NCBI GenBank assembly: GCA_965246795.1
Contig: CBDFFN010000010.1
Coordinates: 248,001-312,000 of the forward strand
Source of the DNA: JAJXWB01 sp965246795
Lineage (GTDB): Bacteria; Pseudomonadota; Alphaproteobacteria; Rhizobiales; Beijerinckiaceae
Direction of reading: 5' to 3'
Length of the DNA stretch: 64,000 nt
A model generated the notes under the pieces. The model searched no databases and was not told where the DNA came from. It was given only the letters and a program-made list of their open reading frames with translations. Both the position numbers and the translations under genes were made by a program. Positions 7,316 through 16,368 of this stretch are shown piece after piece. Each line of letters begins with the position of its first letter. Position 1 is the first letter of the stretch.

Positions 7316-10279
7316 ATGGCTCGGCAGAACGGCAACCAGCAGTTTCTCGACACCGCCTTTCTCTACGGCGGCAACGCAAACTATCTCGAACAACTTCAGG
7401 ACGCCTACGGGAAGAACCCCGACGCGGTCGATCCGCAATGGCGTGAGTTCTTCGGCGAACTTGCTGACGACAAGACCGACGTCGCGGACAATGCGCGTGG
7501 GGCGTCGTGGGAGCGGCCGAACTGGCCGATCGCACGCAACGGCGAACTGGTCTCGGCGCTCGACGGCGACTGGGGCGTTTCCGAAAAGCGCATCTCGGAC
7601 AAGCTGAAGGACAAAGCCGCCGTCACGGGCACAGTCCTTTCCGATGCCGAAGCACATCGCGCGACGCGCGATTCCGTGCGCGCGCTGATGATGATCCGCG
7701 CCTACCGCATGCGTGGCCATCTGCACGCCAATCTCGATCCGCTCGGGCTCGAACCGCGCAAGGATCACGAGGAGCTGCACCCCTCCTCCTACGGGTTCGA
7801 GGAGACGGATTACGACCGCAAGATTTTCATCGATCACGTGCTTGGGCTCGAATACGCGACGCTCTTCGAGATGCTTGCGATTTTGCGACGCACCTATTGT
7901 TCGACGGTCGGCTTCGAGTTCATGCACATGTCCGATCCCGCCGAGAAGGCGTGGATCCAGGAGCGCATTGAAGGCGTCGACAAGGAGATCACCTTCACCA
8001 AGGAGGGCAAGCGCGCCATCCTGCAGAAGCTGATCGAGGGCGACGGTTTCGAGCGCTTTCTCGACGTGCGTTTCACCGGCACGAAGCGCTTCGGGCTCGA
8101 CGGCGGCGAAGCAATGCTGCCGGCGCTGGAGCAGATCATCAAGCGCGGTGGCGCGCTCGGCGCGAAGGAAATCGCGTTCGGCATGGCGCACCGCGGGCGC
8201 CTCAACATTCTCTGTCAGGTTATGGGCAAGCCGCACCGCGCCTTATTCCACGAGTTCAAGGGCGGCTCGTTCCTGCCGAACGAGATCGAGGGTTCCGGAG
8301 ACGTCAAATACCATCTCGGCGCGTCGTCGGACCGCGAGTTCGATGGCAACACCGTTCACCTTTCGCTGACCGCCAATCCCTCGCATCTCGAGATCGTCGA
8401 TCCCGTCGTGCTTGGGAAAGTTCGCGCGAAGCAGGACCAGTATTGGGCGAAGGGCGACGATCGCCGCTCCGTGATGCCACTGCTGATTCACGGTGACGCG
8501 GCCTTTGCAGGACAGGGTGTCGTCGCGGAATGCTTTGGCCTGTCGGGGCTGAAGGGACACCGCACGGGCGGTTCGATCCACTTCATCATCAACAATCAGA
8601 TCGGCTTCACGACCTATCCGCGTTATTCGCGCTCGTCGCCCTACCCGTCCGACGTGGCGAAGATGGTCGAGGCGCCGATCTTTCACGTCAATGGCGACGA
8701 TCCCGAAGCGGTCGTCTTCGCTGCAAAGGTCGCGACCGAATTCCGGCAGCGGTTCCAGAAACCCGTCGTCATCGACATGTGGTGCTATCGCCGCTTCGGC
8801 CATAACGAGGGCGACGAGCCGGGCTTCACACAGCCGCTCATGTACAAGAAGATCAAGACGCATCCTTCGACCCTGTCGATCTATTCCGACAAGATGGTCG
8901 CGGAAAACGTCGTGACGCGCGGCGAAGTCGACAAGATGATCGGCGATTGGCGTCAGCGTCTCGAAGCCGAGTTCGAGGCTGGGCAATCCTACAAGCCGAA
9001 CAAGGCCGACTGGCTCGATGGTCGCTGGGCCGGCCTGAAAGCCGCATCGTCGACGATGGAAGACGAACGCCGCGGCAAGACCGGCGTCGAGATCGCGAAG
9101 CTGAAGGCGATCGGCGAGCGGCTTGTCACCCCGCCCGAGGGCTTCCACGTCCACCGCACGATCCAGCGCTTCCTCGACAATCGTCGCAAGGCGATCGAGG
9201 GCGGCGAAGGCATCGACTGGGCGACAGCAGAATCGCTCGCATTCGGTACGTTGCTCGACGAGGATCATCGCGTTCGGTTGTCGGGGCAGGATTCCGAGCG
9301 CGGCACCTTCTCGCAACGCCACTCCGTCCTGATCGATCAGGAAGACGAGTCGCGCTTCATCCCGCTGAACAACATCCGTGATGGCCAGGGGCAGTACGAG
9401 GTCATCAATTCGATGCTCTCGGAAGAGGCGGTGCTCGGCTTCGAATACGGTTATTCGCTCGCCGAACCGAATGCGTTGACTTTGTGGGAAGCGCAGTTCG
9501 GCGATTTTGCCAATGGCGCGCAGGTCATCTTCGATCAATTCCTATCGTCGGGCGAACGCAAGTGGCTGCGCATGTCGGGCCTCGTGTGCCTGCTGCCGCA
9601 TGGCTACGAAGGCCAGGGGCCGGAGCATTCGTCCGCGCGCCTGGAGCGTTTTCTTCAGATGTGCGCGGAAGACAACATGCAGGTGCTCAACATCTCGAGC
9701 CCGGCGAATTACTTCCACGCGCTGCGCCGGCAGTTACACCGCGACATCCGCAAGCCGCTGATCCTGATGACGCCGAAATCGTTGCTGCGCCACAAGCGCT
9801 GCGTGTCGCGGCTCAACGAGATGCAGCCCGGCACGACGTTCCACCGCCTGCTGTGGGACGATGCGGAACATCTGTCGGACGAGAAGATCAAGCTCGTGAA
9901 GGACGACCGCATCCGCCGCGTCGTGCTCTGCTCGGGCAAGGTCTATTACGACCTTTACGAAGAGCGCGAGAAGCGCGGCATCGACGACATCTATCTCTTG
10001 CGCGTCGAACAGCTCTACCCCTTCCCGCTGAAGGCGCTGGTGACCGAACTCGGCCGGTTCAAGAAGGCCGAAATCGTCTGGTGTCAGGAAGAGCCCAAGA
10101 ACATGGGTCCGTGGAGCTTCGTCGAACCGTACCTCGAATGGGTGCTCGGCCAGACGGGCGCAAAACTGAAGCGCGCGCGCTATGCCGGCCGACCGGCCTC
10201 GGCATCGACCGCGGCCGGTACGATGTCGGCGCATCTCAACCAATTGAAGGCGTTCCTGGAGGAAGCGCTGGCGGGCTGA
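7316..10279 (+). CDS. sucA: 2-oxoglutarate dehydrogenase E1 component
   Basis: 987 residues, normal for the thiamine-diphosphate-dependent E1 that decarboxylates 2-oxoglutarate and passes succinyl to the E2 lipoyl domain. The N-terminus FLDTAFLYGGNANYLEQL matches the E1 tail that binds the complex. KEIAFGMAHRGRLN and GDAAFAGQGVV with later FGHNEGDEP mark the ThDP and metal-binding core. The C-terminal transketolase-like part carries LLPHGYEGQGPEHSSAR. AGAAAGGAGCC precedes the ATG. It lies 77 bases after the YqaE gene and 37 before odhB. Confidence 0.97.
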   Translation: MARQNGNQQFLDTAFLYGGNANYLEQLQDAYGKNPDAVDPQWREFFGELADDKTDVADNARGASWERPNWPIARNGELVSALDGDWGVSEKRISDKLKDKAAVTGTVLSDAEAHRATRDSVRALMMIRAYRMRGHLHANLDPLGLEPRKDHEELHPSSYGFEETDYDRKIFIDHVLGLEYATLFEMLAILRRTYCSTVGFEFMHMSDPAEKAWIQERIEGVDKEITFTKEGKRAILQKLIEGDGFERFLDVRFTGTKRFGLDGGEAMLPALEQIIKRGGALGAKEIAFGMAHRGRLNILCQVMGKPHRALFHEFKGGSFLPNEIEGSGDVKYHLGASSDREFDGNTVHLSLTANPSHLEIVDPVVLGKVRAKQDQYWAKGDDRRSVMPLLIHGDAAFAGQGVVAECFGLSGLKGHRTGGSIHFIINNQIGFTTYPRYSRSSPYPSDVAKMVEAPIFHVNGDDPEAVVFAAKVATEFRQRFQKPVVIDMWCYRRFGHNEGDEPGFTQPLMYKKIKTHPSTLSIYSDKMVAENVVTRGEVDKMIGDWRQRLEAEFEAGQSYKPNKADWLDGRWAGLKAASSTMEDERRGKTGVEIAKLKAIGERLVTPPEGFHVHRTIQRFLDNRRKAIEGGEGIDWATAESLAFGTLLDEDHRVRLSGQDSERGTFSQRHSVLIDQEDESRFIPLNNIRDGQGQYEVINSMLSEEAVLGFEYGYSLAEPNALTLWEAQFGDFANGAQVIFDQFLSSGERKWLRMSGLVCLLPHGYEGQGPEHSSARLERFLQMCAEDNMQVLNISSPANYFHALRRQLHRDIRKPLILMTPKSLLRHKRCVSRLNEMQPGTTFHRLLWDDAEHLSDEKIKLVKDDRIRRVVLCSGKVYYDLYEEREKRGIDDIYLLRVEQLYPFPLKALVTELGRFKKAEIVWCQEEPKNMGPWSFVEPYLEWVLGQTGAKLKRARYAGRPASASTAAGTMSAHLNQLKAFLEEALAG

Positions 10280-10316
10280 GCGCTCCGCTGGCGATTACGG
10301 GCAAGGACAGATCGAA

Positions 10317-11552
10317 ATGACCGACATACGCGTACCGACGCTTGGCGAGTCCGTCAGCGAGGCGACGATCGGCAAGTGGTTCAAGCAGCCGGGTGACTCG
10401 GTGAAGGCCGACGAGCCGTTGGTGGAACTCGAAACCGACAAGGTCACACTGGAGGTCAACGCGCCGGCGTCGGGCGTGCTGGCGGACATCGCGTTCAAGG
10501 ACGGCGAGACGGTGACGCCCGGCGCTCTTCTGGGCCAAATCACCGAAGGCGCTGCCGGCGCACCTGCGAAGAAAGCCGAAGCGCCCGCCGCCAAGGCCGC
10601 ACCGACACCGAAGCCCACCGCCGCTGCGCCGGCCGCCGCCTCAGGCACTGGCACGATCGCGTCAGGCACATCGATGCCGCCCGCGCCGTCCGCCGCGAAG
10701 ATGGCAGCGGAGCGTAGCGTCGATCTCGACAATGTTCAGGGCTCCGGCAAGCGCGGTCAGGTGCTGAAGGGCGACGTGCTCGCCGCAGCGTCCGCGCCGC
10801 AGCCGGCACCTGCGCCTGTTGCCGCCCGCGCGCCTAGCTCAGCCGACGATGCATCACGCGAAGAGCGCGTGCGCATGACGAAACTGCGCCAGACGATCGC
10901 GCGCCGTCTCAAGGACGCGCAGAACGCCGCTGCGATGCTGACGACCTTCAACGAGGTCGACATGACCGCCGTCATGGCGCTGCGCAACCAGTACAAGGAC
11001 CTGTTCGAGAAAAAGCACGGCACGAAGCTCGGCTTCATGGGCTTCTTCGTGAAGGCCGTGTGCCAGGCGCTCGTCGACGTGCCGGCCGTCAATGCCGAGA
11101 TCGATGGCACCGACATCGTCTACAAGAAATTCTGCCACATCGGCGTCGCCGTCGGCACAGACAAAGGCCTCGTTGTTCCCGTCGTGCGCGACGCCGACCA
11201 GATGTCGATCGCGCAGGTCGAAAAGTCGATCTCCGAATTCGGCAAGCGCGCCCGCGAGGGCAAGCTTACGATCGAGGATATGCAGGGCGGCACGTTCACG
11301 ATCTCGAACGGCGGCGTCTACGGCTCGCTGATGTCGACGCCGATCCTTAATGCGCCGCAGTCGGGCATCCTCGGCATGCACAAGATTCAGGAGCGGCCGA
11401 TGGTCGTCGGGGGAAAGATCGAGGCGCGCCCGATGATGTATCTCGCCGTGTCCTACGACCATCGCATCGTCGACGGGAAAGAGGCCGTGACCTTCCTCGT
11501 GCGCGTCAAGGAAGCGCTGGAAGATCCCGCACGGCTCGTGCTGGACCTTTAA
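10317..11552 (+). CDS. odhB: Dihydrolipoamide succinyltransferase (2-oxoglutarate dehydrogenase E2)
   Basis: 411 residues: one lipoyl domain with the lipoylated Lys42 in ETDKVTLEV, an Ala/Pro-rich linker (about 80-115), an E3/E1-binding domain around 120-155, and the catalytic core with His382 in the DHRIVDG motif. It transfers succinyl from the lipoyl arm to CoA. The partners sucA (upstream) and lpd (downstream, after a MAPEG gene) are in the same operon. The single lipoyl domain and the opening MTDIRVPTLGESVSEATIGK indicate the 2-oxoglutarate rather than the pyruvate E2. Confidence 0.96.
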   Translation: MTDIRVPTLGESVSEATIGKWFKQPGDSVKADEPLVELETDKVTLEVNAPASGVLADIAFKDGETVTPGALLGQITEGAAGAPAKKAEAPAAKAAPTPKPTAAAPAAASGTGTIASGTSMPPAPSAAKMAAERSVDLDNVQGSGKRGQVLKGDVLAAASAPQPAPAPVAARAPSSADDASREERVRMTKLRQTIARRLKDAQNAAAMLTTFNEVDMTAVMALRNQYKDLFEKKHGTKLGFMGFFVKAVCQALVDVPAVNAEIDGTDIVYKKFCHIGVAVGTDKGLVVPVVRDADQMSIAQVEKSISEFGKRAREGKLTIEDMQGGTFTISNGGVYGSLMSTPILNAPQSGILGMHKIQERPMVVGGKIEARPMMYLAVSYDHRIVDGKEAVTFLVRVKEALEDPARLVLDL

Positions 11553-11581
11553 GCAAAACCAACTCGACAAAAGGGGACGAC

Positions 11582-11989
11582 ATGCAAACCATCGCCATGA
11601 CGACAGAGATTCAGGTTCTCGCCTGGAGCGTCATCCTGCTCATCGTGCACATCGCCGCGCAGGGCGTGACGACGACGATGTCGGTTGGCCTCAACTACAA
11701 CATGTCGGCGCGCGACAAGGACCGCGAACTTCGCGGCATGCTTGCGCCGCGCTTCAAACGCGCCCTCGACAATTACAAGGAAACCTGGCCGGCCTTCATC
11801 GCGCTGGCGCTGGGGCTCGCCGTCACCGGCAAGTCCGGCGGCATCGGTGCGACGGGCGCCATGCTCTGGATCATCGCGCGCGTCGTCTATCTGCCAATCT
11901 ACGCGCTCGGCATCCCTGTCATCCGCACCCTGACATGGGTCGCCTCGATCGTCGGCATCGTCATGATGCTGATACGGCTGCTCAGCTGA
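11582..11989 (+). CDS. MAPEG family membrane protein
   Basis: 135 residues with about four hydrophobic helices, in the MAPEG/COG3686 superfamily (membrane-associated proteins in eicosanoid and glutathione metabolism; bacterial members are mostly uncharacterised). The visible pattern includes LNYNMSARDKDRELRG in the first loop and the C-terminal IYALGIPVIRTLTWVASIVG. AAAGGGGAC upstream supports the ATG at 11582; a second in-frame ATG lies five codons later. It is inserted between odhB and lpd on the same strand. A second MAPEG gene lies at 58441-58830. Confidence 0.85.
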   Translation: MQTIAMTTEIQVLAWSVILLIVHIAAQGVTTTMSVGLNYNMSARDKDRELRGMLAPRFKRALDNYKETWPAFIALALGLAVTGKSGGIGATGAMLWIIARVVYLPIYALGIPVIRTLTWVASIVGIVMMLIRLLS

Positions 11990-12040
11990 TATGCAGCCCG
12001 CGCCGATGCGCATCGCCATCTTCGATACCAAGTGAGCGAA

Positions 12041-13453
12041 ATGTCTTACGATCTCATCGTCATCGGCACGGGTCCCGGCGGCTACGTCTGCGCCATTCGC
12101 GCAGCGCAGCTCGGCCTGAAGGTGGCCGTCGTCGAAAAGCGTGCAACCTTCGGCGGCACTTGCCTCAACATCGGCTGCATTCCGTCGAAGGCACTGCTTT
12201 ACGCTTCCGACATGTTCGAGGAGGCTGCGCATGGCATGGCGCCACTCGGCATCGTCGTCGGCGCGCCGAAACTCGATCTGCCCGCGATGATGAAGCACAA
12301 GTCGGACACGGTGTCCGCGAACGTCAACGGCGTCGCCTTCCTGTTCAAGAAGAACAAGGTCGACACGTTCATTGGCACGGGCCGCATCGCTGCCGCCGGC
12401 AAGGTCGATGTGAAGGCCGATGATGGCAGCACGCAGACACTCGAGACGAAGGCCATCGTTATCGCCACCGGCTCCGATGTCGCAAAACTGCGTGGCGCGG
12501 ACGGCAAGGAACTCGCGATCGACGAGACGATAATCCTCTCCTCGACCGGCGCGCTCGATATCGATGCCGTGCCGAAGAAGCTCGTCGTCGTCGGCGGTGG
12601 CGTCATCGGCCTCGAACTCGGTTCCGTCTGGCGCCGGCTCGGTTCCGAAGTCATCGTCATCGAGTTCCTCGACCGCATCCTGCCCGGGATGGACGGCGAG
12701 GTCGCGAAGCAATTCCAGCGCATGCTGGAGAAGCAGGGCTTTGCTTTCAAACTGTCGTCGAAGGTCACGGCCGTCGAGGCCACCAAAGCCGGCGCGAGAG
12801 TCACCTTCGAGCCAGTGAAGGGCGGCGACGCACAGACGATCGACGCCGATCGAGTCCTCATCGCCACAGGCCGCATGCCCGTAACGGAAGGACTCGGCCT
12901 GGAAGATGTCGGCGTCGCCACGGAACGCGGCCGCGTTGTCGTGGACGACCATTTCGCGACCAACGTGCCGGGCGTTTATGCCATCGGTGACGTCATCCGC
13001 GGCCCGATGCTCGCCCACAAAGCTGAAGACGAGGGTATTGCGGTCGCGGAAATCCTCGCCGGTCAGGCGGGTCACGTAAACTACAATGTCATTCCCGCGG
13101 TCGTTTACACGATGCCGGAAGTTGCCGGTATCGGTGCGACCGAAGAAGATCTTAAAGCCGCCAACATCGCCTATTCCATCGGTAAATTTCCCTTCACCGC
13201 GAACGGACGCGCGCGATCGATCCGGCACACCGATGGCTTCGTGAAAATTCTCGCCGATAAGGAGACGGATCGCGTGCTCGGCGCGCATATCATCGGCGCG
13301 GGCGCGGGCGAACTCATCGCCGAATGCGCAGTGCTGATGGAATTCGGTGGTTCGTCGGAGGACCTTGCGCGCACCTGTCATGCGCATCCCACGATGTCCG
13401 AAGCCGTCAAGGAAGCGGCGATGGGTGTCGAGAAGCGGTCCATCCATATCTGA
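12041..13453 (+). CDS. lpd: Dihydrolipoyl dehydrogenase (E3)
   Basis: 470 residues. A flavoprotein that reoxidises the dihydrolipoyl arm with NAD+. It has the FAD motif GTGPGGY (9-15), the redox-active disulfide CLNIGC (Cys41/Cys46), the NAD motif VVGGGVIGLELG, and the C-terminal catalytic HAHPTMSE. The ATG at 12041 matches the family start; an in-frame GTG at 12032 would add three residues and overlaps the stop of a 14-codon open frame (11991-12035). It is the E3 of the 2-oxoglutarate dehydrogenase complex encoded just upstream, and may serve other complexes too. Confidence 0.95.
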   Translation: MSYDLIVIGTGPGGYVCAIRAAQLGLKVAVVEKRATFGGTCLNIGCIPSKALLYASDMFEEAAHGMAPLGIVVGAPKLDLPAMMKHKSDTVSANVNGVAFLFKKNKVDTFIGTGRIAAAGKVDVKADDGSTQTLETKAIVIATGSDVAKLRGADGKELAIDETIILSSTGALDIDAVPKKLVVVGGGVIGLELGSVWRRLGSEVIVIEFLDRILPGMDGEVAKQFQRMLEKQGFAFKLSSKVTAVEATKAGARVTFEPVKGGDAQTIDADRVLIATGRMPVTEGLGLEDVGVATERGRVVVDDHFATNVPGVYAIGDVIRGPMLAHKAEDEGIAVAEILAGQAGHVNYNVIPAVVYTMPEVAGIGATEEDLKAANIAYSIGKFPFTANGRARSIRHTDGFVKILADKETDRVLGAHIIGAGAGELIAECAVLMEFGGSSEDLARTCHAHPTMSEAVKEAAMGVEKRSIHI

Positions 13454-14249
13454 GCCCCCACCCGGCCCGATCCGGCAGCGGGGCTGGCGACTTCGCCGCG
13501 CGACGCCGCTTCTGCTGCTCGCCGGTCTCGTTGCGCTTTTTTTTGTTTTTCGACCGGATCGCCACGTCAGTTTCGAGCGGCTGATCGAGAGCCGTGATTT
13601 TCTTCAGGCGACAGTGGCGGAGTATCCGGCCAGAATGCTGGCAGCCTTCGCCCTCGCTTTTGTCGCCTGCGCGACCTTCGCAATCCCCGCAAACGGCATT
13701 CTCACGCTGGCGGGCGGCTTTCTCTTCGGAGGCCTTGTCGGCGGCAGCATCTCCGCCGCGATGGCAACGACGGGCGCCGCATTCCTCTTCCTCGCCGCAC
13801 GCGGTATGCTGCATAACTTCATTGCAGCGCGTGCCGGCGGCCTCGTCGGCCGCATGCGAGCGGGCTTCCAGCGTAACGCACCGTCCTACATGCTGTTCTT
13901 GCGCCTGACGCCGCTCGTTCCATTCTGGCTCGTGACCATCGGCGCCGCGCTGGCCGGCGTCCCCCTACGCACCTTTGTCTGGACGACAGCGATCGGCATT
14001 CTGCCGGTGTCGCTGCTGATCGGCTTCGCCGGCCAGAATTTCGACCGGCTCGTGGCGTCGGGCCGCGCGACGCGGGATGCCTGTCGCGCCGCAGGCGGCA
14101 CGGACTGTCGCATCGGCTTTCCCGTGGGTGAAGTGTTGACGCCGATGACCGTCGCATTGCTGGCCTCCGCGGCGCTGCTGTCGATGATGCCCGTTCTGGC
14201 GCAGGCATGGGCACGATCGCGGCGTTTGCCGCCGCTGGACGCGCCATGA
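13425..14249 (+). CDS. TVP38/TMEM64 family membrane protein
   Basis: A DedA-like membrane protein of the SNARE-associated (VTT) superfamily, about 274 residues. A hydrophobic first helix (LLLLAGLVALFFVF) is followed by IPANGILTLAGGFLFGG and the family core FLRLTPLVPFWLVTIGAALA. Relatives are implicated in lipid scrambling or membrane homeostasis; the substrate here is unknown. No ATG fits well. GTG 13425 has GGAAG 9 bases upstream and overlaps the lpd end by 29 bases, so it is preferred over ATG 13347, which would add 26 polar residues antiparallel to no known domain. The stop overlaps the next gene (ATGA). Confidence 0.78.
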   Translation: MSRSGPSISEPPPGPIRQRGWRLRRATPLLLLAGLVALFFVFRPDRHVSFERLIESRDFLQATVAEYPARMLAAFALAFVACATFAIPANGILTLAGGFLFGGLVGGSISAAMATTGAAFLFLAARGMLHNFIAARAGGLVGRMRAGFQRNAPSYMLFLRLTPLVPFWLVTIGAALAGVPLRTFVWTTAIGILPVSLLIGFAGQNFDRLVASGRATRDACRAAGGTDCRIGFPVGEVLTPMTVALLASAALLSMMPVLAQAWARSRRLPPLDAP

Positions 14250-15703
14250 GCGCATCGAGCGACGCGCCCGCACTTCAGCCCGCGCCACCGCATGTGCGCT
14301 TCGGCCTGACGGCGCGCGTGCTGTGCCTGATCCTCGCTTTCGTCGTCGTCGCCGAGCTCGTGATCCTCGTGCCGCTGATCACGACCTATCGGCGCAACTG
14401 GCTCAGCAATCGGCTGGCCGCCGCTTACACCGCGGCACTCGTCATCGAGGCCGCGCCCGACGGCGTCGCCTCCGACACGTTGCGCCAGCGTCTGCTCGAC
14501 AGCGTCGGCGTGCGCATGATCGTGCTGAAACTGCCGGACAGCCGCCGTCTTCTCGCGGTTGCCGATACGCCGCCCGACATCGACGAGATGACGGACCTGC
14601 GCGACGATGGCTTCATCGATTCCGTGATGGCCGTGTTTCGCACTTTCGCTGCGGAACCGGACCGCATCATCGACGTGCGTGCGGCCGCACCGCGCATGGA
14701 TGCGGAATTCATCGAGATCGCGATGGACGAGGCGCCGCTGCGCAAGGCGCTCGTGCGCTACACGGCCAATGTCGTGCTGCTGTCTCTGGCGATCTCGCTT
14801 TTTGCTGGGGCACTGGCTGTGATCGCGCTGTCCGTCGTCGTGCTGTCGCCGGTGCGGCGGTTGACGACGAACCTGATGCGATTTGCCAGCAACCCGGAAG
14901 ACCCGACACGCACCATCCGCCCGTCCGGTAGCACGCACGAGATCGGCATTGCCGAACATGCGCTCGCCGACATGCAGGCTTCGCTCGCAACGGGCCTGCG
15001 CGAAAAACGTCGGCTCGCCGAGCTCGGGCTCGCGGTCGCCAAGATCGGCCATGACATGCGCAACATGCTGGCTTCGGCGCAGTTGATCTCGGATCGTATC
15101 GAGGAAGCGAGCGATCCGCTCGTCGCGCGACTGGCGCCGAAGCTGACGTCGACGCTCGATCGCGCCATTCTCTTCTGCCAGACGACGCTCGCCTACGGTC
15201 GCACAGTGGACGAGGCGCCGAAATTGGCACCCGTCGATCTGCGCCCGGTGGCAATCGAAGCGCTGGAGACGGCCATCGCCGGTGCGAAATCATCCATCGC
15301 CAAAACCGTCGATCTGCCGCTGACACTGCACGCGGATGCCGACGGCGAGCAGATGTTCCGCGTGCTCAACAATCTGTGCCGCAACGCTGTCGAAGCGCTC
15401 GATGCAATGGACACGTCGAGCCTGCGTCCCGCCGCAATTTTATTGGGCGGCTTTGTCGACGGCGACTCCGTCTGCCTGCGCGTTTGCGACACCGGCCCTG
15501 GTCTTCCGCCCCGCGCGCGCGAAAAACTGTTCGTCGCCTTTCAGGGCTCTGTGCGTGTCGGTGGTACGGGTCTGGGGCTCGCCATCGCCGCCGATCTCGT
15601 ACGCGCACACGGCGGCACGATCCGCGTGCTCGACGACCTCGCCGAGGATTGGCCCGGCGCGCGGTTCGAGATCAAACTACCGACGCGGCAGTCGGAGGCG
15701 TGA
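14246..15703 (+). CDS. Sensor histidine kinase, membrane-bound
   Basis: 485 residues from the ATG that overlaps the TVP38 stop (ATGA, 14246-14249). TM1 is about residues 24-47, followed by a periplasmic part (48-172), TM2 about 173-200 and a HAMP-like linker with SPVRRL. The H-box AKIGHDMRNML has the phospho-accepting His269. The ATPase shows the N-box NNLCRNAVEALD, G1 CDTGPGLP and G2 GGTGLGLAIA. No response regulator lies in the window, so it is an orphan kinase by position. Its 3' end overlaps a CHASE3-domain gene, a candidate partner. The signal is unknown. Confidence 0.9.
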   Translation: MSASSDAPALQPAPPHVRFGLTARVLCLILAFVVVAELVILVPLITTYRRNWLSNRLAAAYTAALVIEAAPDGVASDTLRQRLLDSVGVRMIVLKLPDSRRLLAVADTPPDIDEMTDLRDDGFIDSVMAVFRTFAAEPDRIIDVRAAAPRMDAEFIEIAMDEAPLRKALVRYTANVVLLSLAISLFAGALAVIALSVVVLSPVRRLTTNLMRFASNPEDPTRTIRPSGSTHEIGIAEHALADMQASLATGLREKRRLAELGLAVAKIGHDMRNMLASAQLISDRIEEASDPLVARLAPKLTSTLDRAILFCQTTLAYGRTVDEAPKLAPVDLRPVAIEALETAIAGAKSSIAKTVDLPLTLHADADGEQMFRVLNNLCRNAVEALDAMDTSSLRPAAILLGGFVDGDSVCLRVCDTGPGLPPRAREKLFVAFQGSVRVGGTGLGLAIAADLVRAHGGTIRVLDDLAEDWPGARFEIKLPTRQSEA

Positions 15704-16365
15704 CCGCATCCGCATTGCGGACGTTGCGCGAGAAATTCAGACGCGACGCGCTCGTCCTATGGTTGCCTGTCGTTGTCGTTCTGTTGGTCGGCGCCGGCCT
15801 TTCCGTCCATGCAAACATGACGCTGCGCGCGGACCGCGATCTCGTCGTCCATTCGCATCGCGTCATCGAGGCGGGTCAGGACCTTCTCAGCGCTGCGTCC
15901 GACGCCGAGACCGGACAGCGCGGTTATCTCATCACCGGCGAGTTGCGCTACATCGAACCCTATGCCGCAGGGCGTCTCAAAGCCGCCGAGGCGCTGGAGA
16001 CGCTGACGCGTCTCGTCGCCGACAATGCCCAGCAAACCGGGCGCGTGGTTCGCCTGCGCGAGTTGATCGAAGCGAAAAGCGTCGAACTTGCCGAAGTGAT
16101 CGACATCTACGATCGCGAGGGGTTTTCGGCCGCGCGCAGTCTCGTCGCCGCGGATCGCGGCAAGATTATCATGGACCAGTTGCGCGCAACGCTCCGAGAC
16201 TTGAACGCCACGGAAGCCGGCATATTGCAGGTACGAGAGGCGGGAGTGCATCGCGACGAATTCATCGTCTTCGCGATCGGCGGCATCATCGCTCTCGCAT
16301 CACTCGCCGTGCGCGCGATCGTCGCGATGATCAAGCGGCGACGACGCGTGCGCGCTGCAAGCTGA
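15700..16365 (+). CDS. Stand-alone CHASE3-domain membrane protein
   Basis: 221 residues from the GTG at 15700, which overlaps the kinase stop (GTGA), with GGAGG just before it. TM1 is about 18-36, an extracytoplasmic helical CHASE3 sensor domain runs about 40-185 with the hallmark DAETGQRGYLITGE (68-81), and TM2 is about 190-212 with a short basic tail RRRRVRAAS. CHASE3 domains normally sit at the N-terminus of kinases, cyclases or chemoreceptors; here no output domain follows and the gene ends normally. The overlap suggests it serves as an accessory sensor for the kinase; that is inference. Confidence 0.82.
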   Translation: MTASALRTLREKFRRDALVLWLPVVVVLLVGAGLSVHANMTLRADRDLVVHSHRVIEAGQDLLSAASDAETGQRGYLITGELRYIEPYAAGRLKAAEALETLTRLVADNAQQTGRVVRLRELIEAKSVELAEVIDIYDREGFSAARSLVAADRGKIIMDQLRATLRDLNATEAGILQVREAGVHRDEFIVFAIGGIIALASLAVRAIVAMIKRRRRVRAAS

Positions 16366-16368
16366 CGA

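Noticed and set aside
11549..13447. 632-residue open frame antisense to odhB end, MAPEG and lpd
   Set aside because: Codon pattern is the GC-rich mirror of lpd, with Asp/Arg/His-rich composition and no family motifs.
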